Source: JBBTVO01 sp038058335 (GTDB taxonomy: Bacteria; Patescibacteriota; Microgenomatia; Levybacterales; UBA12049). From it: a DNA stretch of 5,212 nt. The notes under the pieces were generated by a model that did no database searches, was not told the origin of the DNA, and saw nothing but the letters and a program-made list of their open reading frames with translations. Positions within the stretch are counted from its first letter, which is position 1. Each line of letters begins with the position of its first letter. Shown in pieces: positions 1-4,240 of this stretch. A program made the position numbers and the translations under genes. The stretch is taken from positions 1 through 5,212 of the forward strand of contig JBBUBI010000037.1 of assembly GCA_038058335.1 (NCBI GenBank), in the 5' to 3' direction.

Positions 1-867
1 TCAAAGCTTACCGAAGAAGAAATATTAGCACTTGCGGCCGCTGTTGAAGTAAATTCCCAGCACTCGATAGCACAGGGGATTGTGAATGATACCAGGAAAC
101 GAAATATTAAAATTCCAGAAGTTACCAACTTTAAATCATATCCCGGTAAAGGGGCAGCCGGATTGGTAAACGGTAAGACAATTGCTGTTGGTAACCAAGC
201 GTTTATGAAAGAGCTCAATATACCGGTTGACGTTGCGCCAAAACAAGGAAAAGCGGCAACCCCTGTATATATTGCCGAAAACAATAGCCTGCAGGCAGTG
301 TTCTACTTAGCCGATATAATAAGAAACGAATCTGTTGAAGCAGTAAAAAAACTTCATGATATGGGAGTAAAAACAGCGATGCTTACTGGAGATGCACAAG
401 ATGTAGCAGAAGCTGTGGGGAGAGAACTTAAGGTAGACACAATCTTTGCCCAAGTGCTTCCTAACGATAAGGTAAATAAAATTAAACAACTTCAAAAAGA
501 AGGGCACATTGTTGCTATGGTTGGAGACGGTGTTAATGACGCTCCTAGTCTTACCCAGGCGCACGTTGGTATTGCTATTGGCGCTGGCACTGACGTAGCG
601 GTAGAGTCGGCAGATATTGTACTTATGAAAAATAACCCCCTTGATGTTGTTAAAGCTATATCGCTGAGCCGTAAAACCAATTCGAAAATGGTGCAAAATC
701 TTGCCTGGGCAACCGGGTATAATGTATTTGCCATTCCAACTGCCGCAGGTGTCCTTTATCCATCTTTCGGAATACTTCTTCGCCCGGAATGGGCGGCGCT
801 ATTGATGAGCGCATCATCAATAATTGTTGTTTTCAATGCGCTTCTTTTAAGACGTTCCAAGCTTTAA
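1..867 (+). CDS. Copper-type P1B ATPase (CopB/CopA-like), C-terminal portion, 5' truncated by window
   Basis: This is the C-terminal part of a heavy-metal-exporting P-type ATPase, which uses ATP to move Cu+/Ag+ (or Cu2+) out across the cytoplasmic membrane. The frame is open from base 1, so the gene starts before the window. 288 codons are visible, including the TAA stop. Visible elements in order: the nucleotide-binding-domain motif that is normally His-Pro reads His-Ser (61-66, context NSQHSIAQG); the TGD motif lies at 385-393; the hinge GDGVND lies at 523-540, followed by GIAIGAGTDVAVESADIVL. Two C-terminal membrane helices follow, with GYNVFAIP in the seventh and MSASSIIVVFNA in the eighth. 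YN and MSxSS in these helices are typical of copper P1B pumps. The CPx motif, the DKTGT phosphorylation site and any N-terminal metal-binding domain lie outside the window, so CopA versus CopB cannot be settled; the helix wording leans CopB. The copper assignment supports reading the downstream genes as copper-related. Confidence 0.92.
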   Translation, partial: SKLTEEEILALAAAVEVNSQHSIAQGIVNDTRKRNIKIPEVTNFKSYPGKGAAGLVNGKTIAVGNQAFMKELNIPVDVAPKQGKAATPVYIAENNSLQAVFYLADIIRNESVEAVKKLHDMGVKTAMLTGDAQDVAEAVGRELKVDTIFAQVLPNDKVNKIKQLQKEGHIVAMVGDGVNDAPSLTQAHVGIAIGAGTDVAVESADIVLMKNNPLDVVKAISLSRKTNSKMVQNLAWATGYNVFAIPTAAGVLYPSFGILLRPEWAALLMSASSIIVVFNALLLRRSKL

Positions 868-900
868 GAGAGTAGAGGTTGAAGATTATAGACAATTTGA

Positions 901-929
901 TTGCAATTCCAGCAAAAAGCTCCTACAAT
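901..929 (+). promoter_or_regulatory. Promoter of the repressor-protease operon
   Basis: A sigma70-type promoter is proposed: -35 TTGCAA at 901-906, a 17-base spacer, and -10 TACAAT at 924-929. The -35 is imperfect; the -10 differs from TATAAT at one base. Transcription would begin near 936, leaving only about six bases before the ATG at 942. The same -10 hexamer occurs at the same phase inside the operator of the dsbA promoter, which strengthens the call. Confidence 0.65.
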
Positions 930-938
930 GTGTAGTAG
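920..938. promoter_or_regulatory. BlaI/CopY-type operator 1 (autoregulatory)
   Basis: The 19-base imperfect palindrome CTCCTACAATGTGTAGTAG has nine-base arms around a central T, with 7 of 9 arm positions paired. It matches operator 2 (2356-2374) at 17 of 19 positions. Its core TACA-N3-TGTA resembles the dyads bound by BlaI/MecI/CopY repressors. It covers the proposed -10 box and start site of the repressor gene, so bound repressor would block its own transcription. Binding itself is inference from position and resemblance. Confidence 0.8.
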
Positions 939-941
939 ATT

Positions 942-1322
942 ATGAAAAATATAAATCTCGGGGAATTAGAAAAGCAAATAATGGACATTGTTTGGGAGTA
1001 CAGACACTGCTCGGCACGAGATGTTCTTACAAAACTTGAGAATGAAAAAAAATTTGCCTATACTACTATCGCTACAATTCTTCAAAGACTTTACGATAAA
1101 GGACTTCTCAATAGAAAAGAAAGCGCTGCCGGACATATCTACTCACCAAAACTTTCAAAGGAGAAATACAGCAGAAGCATTGCGCGGTCATTCTTAAAGA
1201 AATTTATAAACTCATTTGGGGATACGGCAATTGCTTCTTTTGCAAACAGCATTGATAAGTTGCCGGAAAAAAAACGAAAGTATTTTTTAGAAATTCTTGA
1301 AGGATATGATAAAAATAAATAA
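942..1322 (+). CDS. BlaI/MecI/CopY-family transcriptional repressor
   Basis: This 126-residue winged-helix repressor has the usual length for the BlaI/MecI/CopY family. The N-terminal half carries the family pattern: LGELEKQIMDIVWE at about 6-19, SARDVLTKL at 24-32, recognition-helix region YTTIATILQRLYDKGLL at 40-56, and a wing ending near IYSP. The C-terminal third should be the dimerisation helices, and Ser99-Phe100 aligns by eye with the Asn-Phe cleavage site I recall for staphylococcal BlaI. The only cysteine is Cys23 in the DNA-binding half; the CxCx4CxC copper hook of CopY is absent. It therefore probably does not sense copper itself but is inactivated by the M56 protease encoded next. 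ATG 942 is the first start after an in-frame TAG at 936-938; there is no Shine-Dalgarno site. Likely targets are the operators at 920-938 and 2356-2374. Confidence 0.93.
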   Translation: MKNINLGELEKQIMDIVWEYRHCSARDVLTKLENEKKFAYTTIATILQRLYDKGLLNRKESAAGHIYSPKLSKEKYSRSIARSFLKKFINSFGDTAIASFANSIDKLPEKKRKYFLEILEGYDKNK

Positions 1323-2313
1323 AAACCTTGCTTTATTCTCTGGATTGTTCCTCCTATTGGGAACATTTTTATTATTTGCTCTTCAAAAGTTTTCTCCCCT
1401 GCTTACTCACGCTGTTTACTACTGTCAATCATTGATTATCAATGCTGATATGATTCCTATTCCTTATTACTTGAGTATTATTCCCGTTTCATTTCTTTTC
1501 CTTATTTTCACGATTTCACTTATTAAGTTCTTCATTTTAACTGCTAAAATACAAGTTTTAAAACATACATTAAGAGGCAAGGTCACAGCTGAGAGAACAG
1601 TAAATACGCTTATAAAAAGTTTAGGGCTTAAAAACAAAACAGTTGTTGTAAATTCAAACGAAAAATTTGCATTTTGCTTAGGAGTCATGATTCCAAAAAT
1701 CTATATTTCAACGGGCTTACTCTCTCACCTAACGAAAAAAGAGCTAGAGGCAGTACTCCGACATGAACAATATCACTTAGAAAATCACGATACCTTTACT
1801 ATGATCGTTGCTTCAGTTGCTCACTCATTATTTCCTTTCTTTCCGCTCGTTAGTGATCTTATCAATAAATATAGAATTGATAGAGAAATCCGGGCAGATA
1901 AATTTGCAGTTAGCAAGATTGGCGACCAGTATCCCTTAGTGTCAGTATTAAAAAAACTTCTTGCATTTCCAGCAGTTGAAGCGGTAGCAGTTGCTGCAAT
2001 TGCTGATCAGGATACGCTTGAACCGAGAATTTACTCATTAGTGAATAAACCATATATTCGCAGACAATTTAAATTGAGACATCTTTTTATAACCATATTT
2101 TCTTCCTTAGTATTCGTAGCTATTATCGTAATGCCGGTTCACGCTAAAGAACTGCATCCTCAGGAGCATGATGTCATGATACTTTGTACCGATGGAGAGT
2201 GTATGAATTCTTGTATGAGTCAGAAAAACTTAAGCAAATTCTATTCTGAAATACCTAATTCAAGTAAATCGCAAATACAAAATTCTTCATTTCCCTTTAC
2301 TTCTGCACAATAA
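1306..2313 (+). CDS. BlaR1-like M56 membrane metalloprotease / signal transducer with short Cys-His tail
   Basis: This 335-residue integral-membrane zinc protease is of the M56 (BlaR1/MecR1) type. The family detects an external signal and promotes cleavage of a BlaI-type repressor in the cytoplasm. Numbered from ATG 1306: hydrophobic helices lie at about 7-28 and 51-78; the zinc motif HEQYH is at 153-157 in the context LRHEQYHLENHD; a hydrophobic stretch follows at about 162-185; the likely third zinc ligand is Glu194 in REIRADKFA; the last helix is at about 259-279. The extracytoplasmic tail is only about 55 residues and has no penicillin-binding domain, unlike BlaR1 of nearly 600 residues. 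It carries His279, His284 and His288, and Cys294, Cys299 and Cys303 in CTDGECMNSC. The start overlaps the repressor by 17 bases, suggesting translational coupling. TTG 1297 would add three residues; ATG is preferred because neither start has a properly spaced Shine-Dalgarno site. Confidence 0.9.
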   Translation: MIKINKNLALFSGLFLLLGTFLLFALQKFSPLLTHAVYYCQSLIINADMIPIPYYLSIIPVSFLFLIFTISLIKFFILTAKIQVLKHTLRGKVTAERTVNTLIKSLGLKNKTVVVNSNEKFAFCLGVMIPKIYISTGLLSHLTKKELEAVLRHEQYHLENHDTFTMIVASVAHSLFPFFPLVSDLINKYRIDREIRADKFAVSKIGDQYPLVSVLKKLLAFPAVEAVAVAAIADQDTLEPRIYSLVNKPYIRRQFKLRHLFITIFSSLVFVAIIVMPVHAKELHPQEHDVMILCTDGECMNSCMSQKNLSKFYSEIPNSSKSQIQNSSFPFTSAQ

Positions 2314-2335
2314 GTTATCACTTGCGATTTTCCTC

Positions 2336-2365
2336 TTGACAAACAAGCTATCCTCCTACTACAAT
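2336..2365 (+). promoter_or_regulatory. Promoter of the dsbA-cupredoxin operon
   Basis: A strong sigma70-type promoter: perfect -35 TTGACA at 2336-2341, an 18-base spacer, and -10 TACAAT at 2360-2365. Transcription would start near 2372, leaving about nine bases before the ATG at 2381. The transcript would therefore be nearly leaderless. The -10 lies wholly inside operator 2. The better -35 compared with the repressor promoter suggests high output once derepressed. Confidence 0.8.
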
Positions 2366-2374
2366 TTGTAGTAG
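2356..2374. promoter_or_regulatory. BlaI/CopY-type operator 2 (perfect palindrome)
   Basis: CTACTACAATTTGTAGTAG is a perfect 19-base palindrome with nine-base arms (2356-2364 and 2366-2374) around a central T at 2365. It covers the -10 box and expected start site of the dsbA gene. It differs from operator 1 (920-938) at two positions and keeps the same TACA-N3-TGTA core. Being the better palindrome, it may bind the repressor more tightly than the autoregulatory site. The repressor encoded at 942-1322 is the obvious candidate to bind it. Confidence 0.9.
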
Positions 2375-2380
2375 CAGAAT

Positions 2381-3166
2381 ATGACGACGAAAAAAAGTTC
2401 AACATTTAGCGATTTGACTTCAAAAATTTCTAAGATAAAAACTACTCCGATTCTCTTAATTCTCTTAATTGTTGCAGCTTTTTTACTAGGATCACTCTTT
2501 ACAAAAGTACAGTATCTTGAGAAAAACAGCGTTCAAAATGCAGCCGCAGTTCCCCAGCAAGCAGCAGCACCTCAAGTACCACAACAGGCGACAGGACCGA
2601 TAGAAGTTTCTATTGATGACGATCCTATGCTAGGCGATAAGAATGCAAGGGTTACAGTGATTGATTTCTCAGATTATGAATGTCCATTCTGTAAGAGATA
2701 TTTTGATGACACATTCTCACAGATTAAAAAAGAATATATTGATACCGGAGAAATAAAGTATATTGTAAGAGATTTGCCTCTCTCATTTCATCAAAACGCG
2801 CATAAAGAAGCACAGGCTGCAGAATGTGCAAGGGAACAAGGCGGAGATGCAGCATATTTTAAATATCACGATGAGATTTTCAAAAGAACTACCTCTAATG
2901 GAACAGGACTTGCGCTTACAGAACTTTCAGTTATTACAAATGATTTAGGATTAAATGGCAATGCCTTACAAAAATGTCTTGATTCCGAAAAATATAAGGC
3001 TGAGGTAGATAAAGATTTAGCGGACGCATCTGCGTATGGCGCCACTGGAACACCATCATTTTTCATAGGCAAATCAAATTCTTCCGGTAAGTTCAAGGGA
3101 ACAATTCTTATTGGAGCCCAGCCATTTGCTGCATTTAAAACAATTATTGATGAACAGTTAAAATAA
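2381..3166 (+). CDS. Membrane-anchored DsbA/BdbD-family thiol-disulfide oxidoreductase
   Basis: This 261-residue protein belongs to the DsbA-like thioredoxin-fold family, which introduces or shuffles disulfides in exported proteins. A short basic N-terminus precedes a membrane anchor at about 22-43, then an Ala/Gln/Pro linker at about 53-72 and the catalytic domain to the C-terminus. The domain begins with DDDPMLGDKNARVTVIDFSD; the active site is Cys101-Pro-Phe-Cys104 (context YECPFCKRYF), and the cis-proline loop is Thr224-Pro225 (GTPSFFIG). A second cysteine pair, Cys149 (AECARE) and Cys199 (LQKCLD), could form a structural disulfide as in some DsbA relatives. ATG 2381 is the first start after an in-frame TAG at 2372-2374; no Shine-Dalgarno site is present. 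It heads a four-gene operon under operator 2, which implies induction with the repressor-protease pair. Family assignment is firm; oxidase versus isomerase activity is not decided by sequence. Confidence 0.95.
   Translation: MTTKKSSTFSDLTSKISKIKTTPILLILLIVAAFLLGSLFTKVQYLEKNSVQNAAAVPQQAAAPQVPQQATGPIEVSIDDDPMLGDKNARVTVIDFSDYECPFCKRYFDDTFSQIKKEYIDTGEIKYIVRDLPLSFHQNAHKEAQAAECAREQGGDAAYFKYHDEIFKRTTSNGTGLALTELSVITNDLGLNGNALQKCLDSEKYKAEVDKDLADASAYGATGTPSFFIGKSNSSGKFKGTILIGAQPFAAFKTIIDEQLK
2450..2467 (+). repeat. Two tandem copies of a 9-bp unit in the DsbA anchor
   Basis: ATTCTCTTA occurs twice in a row, in frame, encoding Ile-Leu-Leu twice within the membrane anchor of the DsbA-like protein, and is followed by another ATT. 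It probably reflects slippage tolerated in a hydrophobic helix. A change in copy number would keep the frame and alter helix length by three residues. Confidence 0.85.
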
Positions 3167-3174
3167 GAACATGT

Positions 3175-3720
3175 ATGCACAAAATATTAACTTCTTCTAG
3201 CTTTCTAATTCCTACAATTTTTATAGCTAGTATTTATATCTTGTTTAGCACATACCTTATGAATTCCAGGATCGTGCTGGATACTTTGATTGGTTCTTTT
3301 TCTTTCACTTATAAAGTGAGCCTTATGTTCGCTTTGCTTGGCGGTATGTGGACAGCAATGAGCGGAAGCGGGTTAATTCTTTTGTTTCTTTCCGCAACTC
3401 TTACTGGTGCAAATTTAGTCCTCCTGGCTAAACAAGTAAAAATTCTGAAGAGAGCTCAAAATTTGCATCTTGTTGTCGGCGGGAACACCTTACTTGGACT
3501 TGCGGGGAGTGGTTGTGCTGTATGCAGCCTCCCTATTCTGTCGCTATTGGGTTTTTCGGGAAGTATAATTTATTTACCCTTCAGAGGAGCTGAAATTTCA
3601 TATTTGGCAGTAATATTACTTTCTATTTCGTTTTATCTCTTACTGAGATCAGTTTTTGAAAAAGAGTACTGTCTTCTCCCATCAGAAAATAAGCTTATAC
3701 GAAAGAGGAGGGTGGCATAA
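3175..3720 (+). CDS. Unrecognised polytopic membrane protein with CxxC motif, DsbA-operon partner
   Basis: I do not recognise the family of this 181-residue protein. By eye it has about five membrane helices, near 9-30, 36-60, 63-86, 96-128 and 139-160. The striking motif is Cys114-Ala-Val-Cys117 in GSGCAVCSLPILSLLG, in the outer half of the fourth segment. Basic stretches KQVKILKR (about 86-93) and RKRR (about 176-179) should be cytoplasmic, which would place CxxC near the extracytoplasmic face. That geometry recalls DsbB/VKOR-type quinone-linked oxidases, so it might recycle the DsbA-like protein encoded 8 bases upstream; a copper-binding or transport role is also possible. Neither function is shown by homology. 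ATG 3175 follows the DsbA stop closely. An out-of-frame ATG at 3171 runs quickly to a stop. No clear Shine-Dalgarno site is present; coupling to upstream translation is likely. Confidence 0.8.
   Translation: MHKILTSSSFLIPTIFIASIYILFSTYLMNSRIVLDTLIGSFSFTYKVSLMFALLGGMWTAMSGSGLILLFLSATLTGANLVLLAKQVKILKRAQNLHLVVGGNTLLGLAGSGCAVCSLPILSLLGFSGSIIYLPFRGAEISYLAVILLSISFYLLLRSVFEKEYCLLPSENKLIRKRRVA
3706..3711 (+). promoter_or_regulatory. Shine-Dalgarno site for the HWH/HTHD protein
   Basis: AGGAGG at 3706-3711, within the end of the preceding membrane-protein gene, lies 12 bases before ATG 3724. The spacing is longer than usual but the match is strong. It is the only clear Shine-Dalgarno sequence I see at any start in the window, in contrast to the nearly leaderless genes at 942 and 2381. 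Confidence 0.6.
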
Positions 3721-3723
3721 ATC

Positions 3724-4206
3724 ATGCTTAGTCAAGAAACAAAAATTATTGGAGGAATTGGACTTCTAACGCTCGTTCTTCTGATTGGCGGAATCTTCTT
3801 TTTATCAAAAGGTAATACCACAAGCTCCTCTGTCCCGTCATCTGATATAGTTGCCCAAAATGGTCTTCACTGGCATCCGAAATTAGCAATATACATAAAA
3901 GGTCAACAGCAGGAAATTCCTCCTAATATTGGAATCGGCGCTGTTCATCAAAAGATTCACACTCATGATGAAGACGCAAGAGATGGCGTAATCCATATGG
4001 AAATGTCTGGAGTTGTAACCAAAGATGATACTAAATTAGGCAATTTCTTTCGAATTTGGGTCGAAGATTTTAATTCAACACAGATTTTTGACAAAATAAA
4101 TAGTCCGAAAGGAACCGTTAGCATGACCGTGAATGGGAAGAAAAATTCAGATTTTGAAAACTACATGATGAAAGATGGCGATAATATCGAAATAAGTTAT
4201 GAATAA
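3724..4206 (+). CDS. Membrane-anchored histidine-rich (HWH/HTHD) protein, putative metal binder
   Basis: This 160-residue protein has an N-terminal membrane anchor at about 8-30 and a soluble extracytoplasmic domain. The domain carries a dense His pattern: His49-Trp50-His51-Pro52, His75, His79-Thr-His81-Asp82, and His91-Met92-Glu93-Met94, with acidic residues between. Further features are an IPPNIGIG segment at about 66-73, LGNFFRIW at about 105-112 and a C-terminal strand ending in EISYE. I recall a similar HWH...HTHD...DGxIHxE...LGxFFxIW pattern in uncharacterised proteins from Patescibacteria and other lineages, without a known function. The spaced His and Met residues and the copper setting suggest copper binding or delivery, which is inference. 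It starts 3 bases after the CxxC membrane-protein stop and has the best Shine-Dalgarno site in the window, so it is clearly part of the operon. It may supply or buffer metal for the downstream transporter-cupredoxin protein. Confidence 0.85.
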   Translation: MLSQETKIIGGIGLLTLVLLIGGIFFLSKGNTTSSSVPSSDIVAQNGLHWHPKLAIYIKGQQQEIPPNIGIGAVHQKIHTHDEDARDGVIHMEMSGVVTKDDTKLGNFFRIWVEDFNSTQIFDKINSPKGTVSMTVNGKKNSDFENYMMKDGDNIEISYE

Positions 4207-4240
4207 CAAAATAGATAAGAAGATATGATAGAATAGCTTT

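Larger units (their letters stand above)
868..941. other. Intergenic spacer between ATPase and repressor
   Basis: This 74-base gap contains the repressor promoter and operator in its downstream half. I see no GC-rich hairpin followed by a T-run after the ATPase stop, so an intrinsic terminator is not supported. Read-through from the ATPase gene into the regulator genes remains possible. The only other local symmetry is an 8-bp palindrome ATTGCAAT at 900-907, which overlaps the proposed -35 box. Confidence 0.6.

Noticed and set aside
307..734. Minus-strand open frames opposite the ATPase gene
   Set aside because: They overlap a well-conserved P-type ATPase coding frame, resemble no protein I know and have no initiation signals; they are antisense shadows.
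1306..2313. Beta-lactam resistance system (BlaR1/MecR1 with BlaI)
   Set aside because: The receptor lacks a penicillin-binding domain and no beta-lactamase or PBP2a gene is nearby. The neighbours point to copper and thiol chemistry instead.
2266..2330. Inverted repeat AAATCGCAA (2266-2274) / TTGCGATTT (2322-2330), possible terminator after the M56 gene
   Set aside because: The arms are only nine bases, AT-rich and separated by 47 bases, and the left arm is inside the coding region. The T-run after the right arm is short. Not convincing as an intrinsic terminator.
3212..3222. CCTACAATTTT, resembling an operator half-site
   Set aside because: It lies inside the coding region of the CxxC membrane protein, lacks the second TGTAGTAG arm and has no promoter context.
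4224..4229. TATGAT as a -10 box for a separate promoter before the gene at 4241
   Set aside because: No -35-like hexamer lies at 16-18 bases upstream, and no operator copy is present. Co-transcription from the dsbA promoter is simpler.
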